DNA from: 2-02-FULL-55-14 sp964473365
Lineage (GTDB): Bacteria > Bacteroidota > Ignavibacteria > UBA10030
Reading direction: 5' to 3'
Length of the DNA: 64,000 nucleotides
Assembly: GCA_964473365.1 (NCBI GenBank)
Contig: CAYYOV010000015.1
Location: 1 to 64,000 of the forward strand
Part shown: positions 24,651-32,320 of the stretch, one piece after another
How positions within the stretch are numbered: the first letter of the stretch is position 1
Layout of the letters: every line of letters begins with the position of its first letter
Position numbers and translations under genes: made by a program
The notes under the pieces: generated by a model
What the model was told of the DNA's origin: nothing
What the model saw: the letters and a program-made list of their open reading frames with translations, nothing else
Database searches by the model: none

Positions 24651-26657
24651 TCACGCCTTCGGTGCGAGCAACGCCTCCTGCACGGTCCGGACCAGGTCTT
24701 CGGCCGTAAACGGCTTCCGGAGAACGCCGTCGACCTTCTGGAAGTCGTCGATCTGAATGTCATCGGGGATCTGCATGCCGGTCATGATCACGATGCGCGC
24801 GTGCGGCTCGAGCGCATGGATCTCGCGCACGAGTTCCGCGCCGCCGACACGGGGCATCATGATGTCAGTCACGACCAGCCGGATCTCGTCGCGCCGTTCT
24901 CGATAGATCTCGAGGGCCCGTGCTCCGTCCTCGGCGACGATGGTGCGGTACCGGTAGGTTTCGAGCGTGGAAGCGGCAACATCTCGCAGGGCCCGTTCGT
25001 CGTCGACGATCAGGATCAGTTCATCGTTCCCGTCCCGCAGCGCTTCGGTTGAGGATTCGATCGGCCGCGTTTCATCGGCCACGTCGGCAGGGAAGTAAAT
25101 GTGAAACGTCGTGCCGCGCCCCGTCGCAGTGTCGAGCGTGAGAAAGCCACCATGACTTTTGACGATCCCGAGGGTCGTTGAAAGTCCCAGACCGGTCCCC
25201 TTTCCTACCTCCTTTGTCGTGAAGAACGGTTCGAAGATCTTTTCGCGGATCGTTTCCGGGATCCCCGACCCCGTGTCCGTGACTTGAAAATGAACGTATG
25301 GGCCTGGGGTCACGCCGAGATGACCACGCGCAAACTCCTCGCTGATGACAGCGTTCTGAGCCCGCAGGGTCAGTACGCCGCCGCTCTCCATTGCGTCTCG
25401 GGCATTGACGCAGAGATTCATGAACACCTGGTGAATCTGCGTCGCGTCACCGACGATCGGCCACAGTTTGCGGGGCACCTCGTTATGCACCTCGATGGAC
25501 CTCGGGAAAGTCTCCTCGATCAGCCTCACGACCTCTGCGATCACATGTTCCATCCGCATCGTCACGCGCTCTCCCTGGATTCCGCGCGCGAAGGTCAACA
25601 CCTGCTTCACCATATCGGCACCCCGTCGGGCGCTCGATTCGATGGCCGTCAGCGTCTTCTTGCCCAGGGTGTCAACGACCGTCCGCTTCAGGATATCGAT
25701 CGACACCACGATCGGCGCGAGGATGTTGTTGAGGTCGTGCGCGATGCCGCCCGCCAGCGTCCCGATGCTCTCCATCCGTTGCGCACGAAGCATCTGGGTC
25801 TCGAGCTGCTTCCGTTCGGTGATGTCGCTATTCAGGCACAGGATCGCGCGGGGGTGCCCTTGGTCGTCACGTACAAGCGTGAACCGACATTCTGCGATGA
25901 TGGCGTTCTTGTAGCGCGACGAGATCTCAAGCTCGCCCCGCCATTCCCCTCGCTCCCGGACGGCGGAAATCGCCTTCTGAAACTCGTTCGCCAGCGTAGA
26001 GGGAAAGAGATAATCGGTCACGTGACGCCGCATGACCTCATGGCTAGGCCACCCATACTGCTGTTCTGCGGCCTTGTTCCAGTATTGGACGTGGGCGGTG
26101 AGGTCAAGCACGAAGATCGCATCGGATGTTTTGTCGAGGAGTTCTGCTTGCTCGCGGATCTGTTCGGCGGCCGCGCGCTTCTCCGTAATATCGACCATCA
26201 CGCCTTCGACGAGACCTTCGGCAGGGAACGTGGAAAGGGAAATGGACATCCAGACGGTCTGGCCATCGGCGGCACGGACCGGCAGTTCATAGTTCTCGAT
26301 GCGGCCACGGGTGACGAGAAGGTCCCAGAGGCGGTCCCACTCGGCGTTGCGGTTCAGGCGGAGGGTGCGGGTGAACTGTTCTTTCGCCGGCGTGCGAAAG
26401 ATCCGCATCATCGCTGTGTTGGCATCCAGGACATCCCCGGTGGCGAGGTCGAATCGCACCATGCCCGCCAACGAGTTCTCAAAGAGATTTCGGTACTTGC
26501 GGTCCTTCTCGGCGAGTTCTTGTGCTTGATCCAGTCTTTGCTGGAAAGATCTCCGCTGGCCGAGCACTATCGTAAAAATGATCCCGACAGTGACCCCGAC
26601 TAGCACTATCGTCCCAAGACCTAGTGCCCACCAGAATTCGTTCGGGAAACTTTGCAT
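24651..26657 (-). CDS. Hybrid sensor histidine kinase (TM-PAS-PAS-HisKA-HATPase-REC)
   Basis: A membrane-anchored hybrid kinase of 668 residues. One TM helix (about 9-33) is followed by a short coiled coil and two PAS domains (about 48-160 and 170-290). The HisKA H-box is GGIAHDLNN with phospho-acceptor His307. The HATPase has NLCVNARDAM (N box), DTGSGIP (G1), FEPFFTTK (F box) and GTGLGLS (G2). A C-terminal receiver carries VTDIMMP with Asp598. No periplasmic sensor domain is present, so sensing may be cytoplasmic or through the 7-TM protein whose gene overlaps the start by 37 nt. I chose ATG 26657; an in-frame TTG at 26705 is possible. No dedicated output regulator is adjacent. Confidence 0.9.
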   Translation of the reverse strand: MQSFPNEFWWALGLGTIVLVGVTVGIIFTIVLGQRRSFQQRLDQAQELAEKDRKYRNLFENSLAGMVRFDLATGDVLDANTAMMRIFRTPAKEQFTRTLRLNRNAEWDRLWDLLVTRGRIENYELPVRAADGQTVWMSISLSTFPAEGLVEGVMVDITEKRAAAEQIREQAELLDKTSDAIFVLDLTAHVQYWNKAAEQQYGWPSHEVMRRHVTDYLFPSTLANEFQKAISAVRERGEWRGELEISSRYKNAIIAECRFTLVRDDQGHPRAILCLNSDITERKQLETQMLRAQRMESIGTLAGGIAHDLNNILAPIVVSIDILKRTVVDTLGKKTLTAIESSARRGADMVKQVLTFARGIQGERVTMRMEHVIAEVVRLIEETFPRSIEVHNEVPRKLWPIVGDATQIHQVFMNLCVNARDAMESGGVLTLRAQNAVISEEFARGHLGVTPGPYVHFQVTDTGSGIPETIREKIFEPFFTTKEVGKGTGLGLSTTLGIVKSHGGFLTLDTATGRGTTFHIYFPADVADETRPIESSTEALRDGNDELILIVDDERALRDVAASTLETYRYRTIVAEDGARALEIYRERRDEIRLVVTDIMMPRVGGAELVREIHALEPHARIVIMTGMQIPDDIQIDDFQKVDGVLRKPFTAEDLVRTVQEALLAPKA

Positions 26658-27274
26658 AGGAATGACCACGAGTAGATGCAGTTGATAAGAATCGTGAGGG
26701 TCCAATATGCATTGAAGACCCTTACCACCTCGCTCACCTGCATTCTAGTGATAAGGCCTTGGAGGGCAAAGAACATTATTGCGGCGGCACCTGCTATCAT
26801 CGTTGTTGAGACAATCCAGAATCTAGGCATTGAGAGAAGCGGTGAGTCTGAGTCCCTTGCGAGCACGTATAGCATGTGGAACGAAAATACCATTACAACG
26901 GCGCGGGCGATAGGGAAGGCGATAAGTGAAGGTGCGGGGAACTCTTCGATGAATCTCAGAAAACCCCAGCTAAGCCCGTAGGAGACGATCGCTGCAAGGA
27001 GTATCACTCTACTGGTTTCGGACTTCTGCCAAGATCTGTAGGCTAGCAACGTTAGAGTCACTTCAACGATTGCACTGATATGAGATATCCAAAGATTGTT
27101 GATGTTGAACCACGCCAAAGCAAGTTGTCCACCAGCCGACAAGGCGTTGAACACAAGAAGATAGAAGAACAGTCCAACTTCTCTTCTTGCATCGCTGTTC
27201 CATCTTACTGCCCCGACAAGGACAGGTAGAATTGTCGAAATCGTCGCGACTATTCCATAGAAGGGGATATACAT
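26621..27274 (-). CDS. Seven-TM membrane protein, candidate sensor partner of the histidine kinase
   Basis: A 217-residue integral membrane protein with seven hydrophobic segments (about 3-24, 34-57, 63-81, 91-108, 118-140, 151-174 and 186-208). I recognise no named family. The gene is translationally coupled to the kinase: its stop (26621) lies 37 nt inside the kinase reading frame that starts at 26657. The kinase has only one TM helix and no sensor domain, so this protein may supply the sensing part (inference). The DNA is visibly more AT-rich than its neighbours, with frequent TTA, ATA and AGT-type codons, which suggests recent acquisition or relaxed codon use. No ribosome binding site is visible before ATG 27274. 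Confidence 0.7.
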   Translation of the reverse strand: MYIPFYGIVATISTILPVLVGAVRWNSDARREVGLFFYLLVFNALSAGGQLALAWFNINNLWISHISAIVEVTLTLLAYRSWQKSETSRVILLAAIVSYGLSWGFLRFIEEFPAPSLIAFPIARAVVMVFSFHMLYVLARDSDSPLLSMPRFWIVSTTMIAGAAAIMFFALQGLITRMQVSEVVRVFNAYWTLTILINCIYSWSFLCKVSRTNSGGH

Positions 27275-27340
27275 CTCATCGACCGGTTGTCTTCTGACTG
27301 GCTTCGATAATATCTTGTATTTGACGCATTTTCAACTGGA

Positions 27341-27379
27341 TGAAAAACACCAAGGGGCACCACTCTTGGTGCCCCTTGG
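27341..27379 (-). terminator. Rho-independent terminator of the small membrane-anchored protein gene
   Basis: CCAAGGGGCACC (27350-27361) and GGTGCCCCTTGG (27368-27379) form a perfect 12-bp stem with a 6-nt loop. On the minus strand it is followed by TGTTTTTCA. It lies 21 nt after the stop of the gene ending at 27401. Confidence 0.92.
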
Positions 27380-27400
27380 CAAACGAGAACTGCGCAGGAA

Positions 27401-27853
27401 CTACTTTGCGGAAGCAAGTGGCTTGCTCGTGCCACTCATGAAGGTATTGTCACCAGCACAGAATGGCGGGCAGGGAAGGATATTCTCACCCACGACTCCG
27501 CTGACGATGTCGTTTCCCTTGCCATCAACGCCAACGAGCACCAGCACTTCGTCGCCGTTGTCATGCTTGGCCTTGTAGATGCGGATACCGACCGCGTCTT
27601 CCTGCTTCAGGATCTTGTCGAAGATGTTCTTGCCAAAATAGCCGGCGACGAGCTGACCGTCGCCCATCGTCTTCTGGTACTCTGACGTCCAACGAGCGGC
27701 CTGGTCGGTCGTGACCTGGTGATGCTCATCGCCCGTGAACATGGTACGATTCGCCGTCGACACGGCGGACGTGACCGCGATAAAGATGGCCACCAGCACG
27801 ATCGAAGCGACGGCAAGGGTGGCACGGAAGACGAGACGATTGCGCGTAGACAT
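27401..27853 (-). CDS. Membrane-anchored small protein of unknown function
   Basis: A 150-residue protein. One N-terminal TM helix (about 9-30) anchors a soluble domain outside the cytoplasm. The domain has a YFGKNIFDKILKQ segment, then GIRIYKA and VLVLVGVDGKGND, and ends with CPPFCAGDN, a CxxxC pair. I have an impression of similar uncharacterised proteins in Bacteroidota, but cannot name a family. Two perfect inverted repeats (27922-27935 and 28032-28047) lie upstream and may be operators. A strong terminator follows. The gene is a single-gene unit. Binding of a small ligand by the VLVGVDGKGND region is speculation. Confidence 0.72.
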   Translation of the reverse strand: MSTRNRLVFRATLAVASIVLVAIFIAVTSAVSTANRTMFTGDEHHQVTTDQAARWTSEYQKTMGDGQLVAGYFGKNIFDKILKQEDAVGIRIYKAKHDNGDEVLVLVGVDGKGNDIVSGVVGENILPCPPFCAGDNTFMSGTSKPLASAK

Positions 27854-27921
27854 GACACTACTCCTTACATGGGGTGATGGGGTTGTGTGGATTGGGTGAG
27901 TGCTACTAAATACGAGATGAA

Positions 27922-27935
27922 GTGACGTAGGTCAC
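27922..27935. promoter_or_regulatory. Inverted repeat GTGAC-N4-GTCAC, CRP/FNR-like operator candidate
   Basis: GTGACGTAGGTCAC is a perfect 5-bp inverted repeat with a 4-nt spacer, the geometry of FNR/CRP-family half-sites. It lies about 70 nt upstream of ATG 27853 (minus strand). On the minus strand an AT-rich CGTATTTAGTAG (about 27915-27904) lies between it and the gene, where a -10 element could be. No regulator is identified. Confidence 0.35.
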
Positions 27936-28031
27936 AAGGTGTACCAATGCGACCGGGCCGACGCATTGCTGCGCTGTCGGCCTACGTCCCCCCTGGGAAG
28001 TAGTCGTCGGAAGGAACCGAAACATACGCGG

Positions 28032-28047
28032 ATTACAACGCTGTAAT
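28032..28047. promoter_or_regulatory. Inverted repeat ATTACA-N4-TGTAAT, operator candidate
   Basis: ATTACAACGCTGTAAT is a perfect 6-bp inverted repeat with a 4-nt spacer, about 180 nt upstream of the gene starting at 27853 and downstream of the cfa terminator. It is too AT-rich and lacks a T tract, so it does not look like a terminator. The stretch 27854-28101 contains nothing else I can support. Confidence 0.35.
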
Positions 28048-28101
28048 ATCATGACCCCGTTCATCAGATGCAAGGGGCATCGATGCTCTTCCGCACACAC
28101 G

Positions 28102-28145
28102 CAAAAAGGCGGGCCAGCACGGCTTTTGCCGCGCCAACCCGCCTT
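28102..28145 (-). terminator. Terminator of the lipid-modification operon
   Basis: On the minus strand AAGGCGGG (28145-28138) pairs with CCCGCCTT (28113-28106), with an inner GCGGC/GCCGT-type stem and an AAAA loop, followed by TTTTTGCG. It lies 25 nt after the cfa stop at 28170. Confidence 0.85.
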
Positions 28146-28169
28146 CCGCGAAAACTCTCCTCCGAACCG

Positions 28170-29432
28170 TCAGCGCAAGCGCGCGTTGTTCGGCCCGGTG
28201 AACACCATCTGCACGACCGAGATGTTCCGCATCGCAAACCCGGCCTCGCAGTACGACAGGTAATAGTTCCACTTCCGCATGAATCGCACATCGAACCCGA
28301 GCGCTCGAACTTCGTCCGCTCGCGCGTTGAACTGCGCTCGCCACGCCGACAACGTCCGCGCGTAGTCCAATCCCAGGTCCTCAAGATCGAACAAGTGCAT
28401 CGGTCCGCTCTTGCGCACGGCCGCCGTCATCGCCCCGATCGAGGGAAGGAGCGAACCCGGGAAGATGTGCTTCTGGATCCAATCAACTCCTTTCCGGAAA
28501 GCATCGTACCGGCTGTCGGGAGAGGTGATGACCTGGAAGGCCATCAGACCATCCTTCGTCAATACCTCCTGGCATTTCGCAAAGTAGGTCTCGAGGTACT
28601 CATGCCCGACCGCCTCCAGCATCTCGATCGATACGAGCTTGTCGTAGGTGCCCGTGATCGTCCTGTAGTCCTGAAGCCGAACGTCCACCCGATCCGAGAG
28701 ACCTTCGCGTGCCACGCGTTCACGCGCGTAGGCATATTGCTCCTTGGAGATCGTCACCGTCGTCACCTGCACGCCATACGTCCGTGCAGCGTGCATGGCA
28801 AATCCACCCCATCCCGTCCCGATCTCCAGGACCCTGTCTCCGGGCTGAAGCCGGAGTTTCCGGCAGAGCCGATCGAATTTCTCGACCTGCGCTTCCTCGA
28901 GCGTCATCTCGGGGCGCGCGAACCGTGCGCTCGAGTACGCCATCGTCGGGTCCAACCAGAGCGCAAAGAAATCATTGTTCAGGTCATAATGCTCCGCGAT
29001 GTTCGCCCGGCTTCCCCGGAGCGAGTTTGACCGCCATCGATGGGCGACACGATTGACGACCTTCAACAGGTTGACCTTCGAAAACCGGCGCTTGGTGCCT
29101 GACAGCGGAAGGTCTTCGACGTTCAGAAGCATGAGCTTGAGCAGGTTTGTCAAATGGTCGGTGTCCCAATCGCCGTCGACATATGCTTCGCCAAAACCAA
29201 TGTCAGCATAGAGCATCACCTTTCGGTAGAAATCCTCGCGGACAACGTGAATGTTGGCCCGTACGGGCGACGCAGGATCTCCGAACGATCGCACGTACCC
29301 GTCGGGAAAGCGCACCTGCAAGTGGCCGTGACGAAGAGCACTCAGGGTCTGGACGAAGATCCGTTCGGAAAGGGAACTCCCGCGCGTCTGTTCGATCCGG
29401 TCACCGAGCGTCTGGGTCGTTACCTGGTCCAT
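28170..29432 (-). CDS. cfa: Cyclopropane-fatty-acyl-phospholipid synthase
   Basis: An SAM-dependent enzyme of 420 residues that adds a methylene to the double bond of unsaturated acyl chains in phospholipids. The SAM site is VLEIGTGWGGFAMHAA; the acyl-pocket region FFALWLDPTMAYSSA and a SIEMLEAVGHEYL motif are typical of Cfa. The N-terminal domain (about 1-150) is the usual lipid-binding part. ATG 29432 overlaps the DUF1365 stop (29420) by 13 nt, indicating coupling; a longer frame to 29516 lacks support. It is the last gene of an eight-gene lipid cluster and is followed by a strong terminator. Given a second Cfa-like gene in the same cluster, methylation instead of cyclopropanation is an alternative. 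Confidence 0.92.
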   Translation of the reverse strand: MDQVTTQTLGDRIEQTRGSSLSERIFVQTLSALRHGHLQVRFPDGYVRSFGDPASPVRANIHVVREDFYRKVMLYADIGFGEAYVDGDWDTDHLTNLLKLMLLNVEDLPLSGTKRRFSKVNLLKVVNRVAHRWRSNSLRGSRANIAEHYDLNNDFFALWLDPTMAYSSARFARPEMTLEEAQVEKFDRLCRKLRLQPGDRVLEIGTGWGGFAMHAARTYGVQVTTVTISKEQYAYARERVAREGLSDRVDVRLQDYRTITGTYDKLVSIEMLEAVGHEYLETYFAKCQEVLTKDGLMAFQVITSPDSRYDAFRKGVDWIQKHIFPGSLLPSIGAMTAAVRKSGPMHLFDLEDLGLDYARTLSAWRAQFNARADEVRALGFDVRFMRKWNYYLSYCEAGFAMRNISVVQMVFTGPNNARLR

Positions 29433-30193
29433 GTCACAATGTCCTGCTGAAGTTCGGGTTGATCCGCCTTGCGGCGGTACGGAAGCCGGCGCGCGACAAG
29501 TTTCAGCGCCTGCCAATGGATCAGCCAGATCACCTTGAGTGTCATGAACGGGATCCGGCAGAATTCATACAACAACGATCGGTCGGTCAAAGGTTTCCGA
29601 ACGCCCGTCATGGCGCTCAGAAAGAACCGTTCGCCGTCCTGTAGATCATCGACCTGGACCTGCACCCGCTCGTCGGGCACTCGAAGGTGGAACTCGAAGG
29701 TCGTATCGAGATCGACGAACGGAGAGACATAGAAGAGCTTCGGGACCGTACGACGGAAGCCGGTATCGGTCCGGGTCCCGGGCCCCATATAGTAGGCCTT
29801 CTGTTCGCCGAACGTATTGCCTACCTCCGGCACAGCACACAAAGGCTTTCCTGCAGTGTCGAAGCAGAAATAGAACGACACCGGATTGAAGACATATCCA
29901 AGGACCCGCACGTTTGTCAATAGCATGATACGCCCGACCGCTTCCTCGACGCCGTTCCGCCGAAGGTATTCAAGCACGTTCGAGCGGACGTCTCCGGCCG
30001 TCAGTCGAAGATGGTCCGTGTCCCGGAATGAGAAGAGATTAAAACCATTGCGGCTGAAGAATCGAAGCGAACGGCCGAGCTCATCCAGCTCGTCCAGGTC
30101 GAGATAGAACATGTAGACCGAATAGACGAACCGGTTGCGCAGCGGCCGCAACCGGTGGTGCATCACAACGCCATCGTAGAGGCATGAATTCAC
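29420..30193 (-). CDS. DUF1365 family protein
   Basis: A 257-residue member of DUF1365, a family of unknown biochemistry that nearly always sits beside Cfa and COG2907 flavoenzymes. Signature parts are LYDGVVMHHRLRP at the start, VYMFYLDLDELDEL, then LLTNVRVLGYVFNPVSFYFC in the middle, plus NTFGEQKAYY. The start is a GTG at 30193 overlapping the TGA of the upstream flavoprotein gene by 4 nt. The domain may act on phospholipid acyl chains (inference from genomic partners). No TM segment is convincing apart from a short amphipathic helix. Confidence 0.88.
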   Translation of the reverse strand: MNSCLYDGVVMHHRLRPLRNRFVYSVYMFYLDLDELDELGRSLRFFSRNGFNLFSFRDTDHLRLTAGDVRSNVLEYLRRNGVEEAVGRIMLLTNVRVLGYVFNPVSFYFCFDTAGKPLCAVPEVGNTFGEQKAYYMGPGTRTDTGFRRTVPKLFYVSPFVDLDTTFEFHLRVPDERVQVQVDDLQDGERFFLSAMTGVRKPLTDRSLLYEFCRIPFMTLKVIWLIHWQALKLVARRLPYRRKADQPELQQDIVTWTR

Positions 30194-31467
30194 GTCCAGA
30201 TCGCCTCTCCCGTCAGCCGGCGCACGAGTTGGACAGCCGACAAAAGACCATCCTCATGGAACCCATTCCGAAACCACGCCCCGCAGAAGTAGACGGGGCC
30301 TGTAGCGTTCAACTGCTCGAGGGAACGCTGGGCGACGCCCGATTCGACCGTGAACACCGGATGCGTATACTCGATGCGCCGAAGCACCCTGGACGGATCG
30401 ACCATGCCAGGGTCGTTGATCGAAAGGAAATAGTTGCGGCGTTTTGAGACCCCCTGGAGGCTGTTCATCCAGTAGACCGTTGATGGACGCTCGGAACCAT
30501 CCGCGGCCGCATCGGTCCGGTAGTTCCACGAAGCCCACGCCAGTTTGGTGCGCGGCATGACTTTCTCGTCGGTGTGCAACGTGGCCGTGTTCGGCTGGAA
30601 CGTGAACGCGGACAGGAGCCGTCGTTCCAGGTCTATCGGGTCCGCCAGTACGGCGAGCGACTCGTCGGCATGGCCCGCCATCACCACCTTGTCAAAGCGA
30701 TCGACAGCACCATCCGTCGAGAGGACCTCGACCCCCTTCGGCGTGCGCGTCACGCGCACCGCCCCCACACCGACCCGGATACGCTCACGGAAGGGAGCAA
30801 TGAGCCGTTCACGATACTCCCGCGAGCCTCCGTCCACGGTGTACCACTGGTGCTGCGTGTTCAATCCCAGGAACCCGTGATTCAAGAAGAACCGAACGAG
30901 GGTTACGGCCGGAAACCGCAACATCTTGTCCGGCGGGGTCGACCACACCGCCGACGACATCGGGATCAGATAGTGACGGACAAAATCGTCGCCGAACCCT
31001 GCCTGCTTCACGTAGTCGGCCAGCGATACATCCTGCATCGACGGATCGTCAAGGATCGACGGACTCTCCTTGTTGAACCGGTCGACCTGCGACAAGAACC
31101 GATAGAACGACGGTCGCAGAAGATTGCGTCGCTGGGCGAACAGATGATTCAAGCTGGAGCCTGACCATTCCAAGCCCGACGGTACGTGCTGAACGCTGAA
31201 CGACATCGACGTCGGCTTGACCGGTACGCGAAGTTCCTCGAACAGACGGACGAGGAGCGGGTAGGTCACCTTGTTGAACACCATGAAGCCTGTGTCGATG
31301 GGGACCTTCTTCCCATCTTCCTCTGCCGTCACGGTGTTCGTGTGGCCGCCGACATATGATTGCTTCTCGTAGAGGACGACGTCGGCCCGGCGATGGAGGA
31401 AGTGCGCCACGCCCATGCCGGCGATCCCCGTACCGATGATGGCGATACGTTCAGGCATGTTCGTCAC
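30190..31467 (-). CDS. COG2907-type FAD-dependent amine-oxidase-like flavoprotein
   Basis: A 425-residue flavoenzyme. The Rossmann dinucleotide site is IAIIGTGIAGMGVAHFL (residues 7-23), followed by the GGHTNT motif and DTGFMVFNKVTYP, characteristic of COG2907. The C-terminus has YFCGAWFRNGFHEDG, the FAD-binding end motif. Members are predicted to oxidise or desaturate modified fatty acids. In alpha-proteobacteria, cfa-like clusters of this kind have been linked to singlet-oxygen response and furan fatty acid synthesis; direct equivalence is not shown. A GTG at 31467 overlaps the upstream stop (GTGA), as also happens at the next junction; an ATG at 31458 is the alternative start. Confidence 0.88.
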   Translation of the reverse strand: MTNMPERIAIIGTGIAGMGVAHFLHRRADVVLYEKQSYVGGHTNTVTAEEDGKKVPIDTGFMVFNKVTYPLLVRLFEELRVPVKPTSMSFSVQHVPSGLEWSGSSLNHLFAQRRNLLRPSFYRFLSQVDRFNKESPSILDDPSMQDVSLADYVKQAGFGDDFVRHYLIPMSSAVWSTPPDKMLRFPAVTLVRFFLNHGFLGLNTQHQWYTVDGGSREYRERLIAPFRERIRVGVGAVRVTRTPKGVEVLSTDGAVDRFDKVVMAGHADESLAVLADPIDLERRLLSAFTFQPNTATLHTDEKVMPRTKLAWASWNYRTDAAADGSERPSTVYWMNSLQGVSKRRNYFLSINDPGMVDPSRVLRRIEYTHPVFTVESGVAQRSLEQLNATGPVYFCGAWFRNGFHEDGLLSAVQLVRRLTGEAIWT

Positions 31468-32186
31468 GGTCCGTAGGGATCGTACGAGATGCGGACACGG
31501 TAACTGTCGCCCGCGTCGTCAAGGATGTTGGAGATGCCTTCGTACGACACCAGACGTCGCGCCTCTGTGTCATAGGTCAGCACGATCGGGTCGAGGAAGA
31601 GGCGGATCACGAAATTGTCGATGTCGAGTTTCACGACCATGAATTTCCGGTCCCCCTCCTGGCGCTCGCCGTGCTTGTAGACCCGGAATCCGTAGTAGTC
31701 CATCGCGAACGGCGCACCGAAGTTGAAGTACAGCTTGCGCCCGGAGGCGAGGGCGTCCCAATTCTGCTGGACATAATTGTTGAACCCGGCGTCGACCACG
31801 GCGGTACCGGGGATGCGGACCGTCTTCTCGACGAGCGGAGCCGTGGCTCCATCCCGCTCGTAGAAGCGGACCACATCAGCTCCCTTCCATTCAGCACCCA
31901 CCACGTAGCCTGTGCGCCGGTCTTCGAACGAAAAATCGGGCACGAATTGATTCTTCGAAAAATCCACGGTCCGCGTAGCCCACACCACACCATCCGTACC
32001 GACATAGGTCGACCGAAGCCCGGTTCGAAGGCCGTTCGTCACGTCCTCCTCATGGCGTTCCACGTAGACCTCGCGGAGGGACCGCAGGTCGACAGCGGAA
32101 CCGTCATACGCGGTCCGCGGAACCCGATCTGTGGTCGCAGTCGCGGCCAGTGTCGCAGCAAGGACGATAATACCGTTGATGTACAT
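31464..32186 (-). CDS. Exported protein of unknown function in the lipid cluster
   Basis: A 240-residue protein with a signal-like N-terminus (MYINGIIVLAATLAATAT) and no Cys lipobox. The body is beta-strand-rich, with recurrent aromatic motifs such as PDFSFEDRRTGYV, YYGFRVYKHG and FVIRLFLDPIVLTYD. I do not recognise a family. It takes the position that DUF3833 or similar exported lipid-associated proteins often occupy in comparable clusters, so it may bind lipids in the periplasm (inference). ATG 32186 is preferred over an upstream in-frame start because it begins directly at the hydrophobic segment. Its stop overlaps the next gene's start. A 134-bp gap separates it from the upstream methyltransferase. 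Confidence 0.7.
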   Translation of the reverse strand: MYINGIIVLAATLAATATTDRVPRTAYDGSAVDLRSLREVYVERHEEDVTNGLRTGLRSTYVGTDGVVWATRTVDFSKNQFVPDFSFEDRRTGYVVGAEWKGADVVRFYERDGATAPLVEKTVRIPGTAVVDAGFNNYVQQNWDALASGRKLYFNFGAPFAMDYYGFRVYKHGERQEGDRKFMVVKLDIDNFVIRLFLDPIVLTYDTEARRLVSYEGISNILDDAGDSYRVRISYDPYGP

Positions 32187-32320
32187 GATCACTCGTTGTT
32201 CGTTGAATGTTGCCGATCGCAGGTCTGCGATCGACACACATGATGCAGCGCCGCCCTGGAGGGCTGCCGTCCCGCATCTCAGGACGGACCAAGCGCCGGT
32301 CTTCTCGACAAATCTCTACG

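Noticed and set aside
25284..26603. 439-codon open frame antisense to the histidine kinase
   Set aside because: The opposite strand carries clear PAS, HisKA and HATPase motifs; the antisense frame is Arg/His-rich without domain or ribosome site, as expected for a shadow frame in GC-rich DNA.
28068..29030. 320-codon open frame antisense to cfa
   Set aside because: The cfa strand has the SAM-binding motif and family landmarks; the antisense frame has no recognisable features and runs through the terminator.
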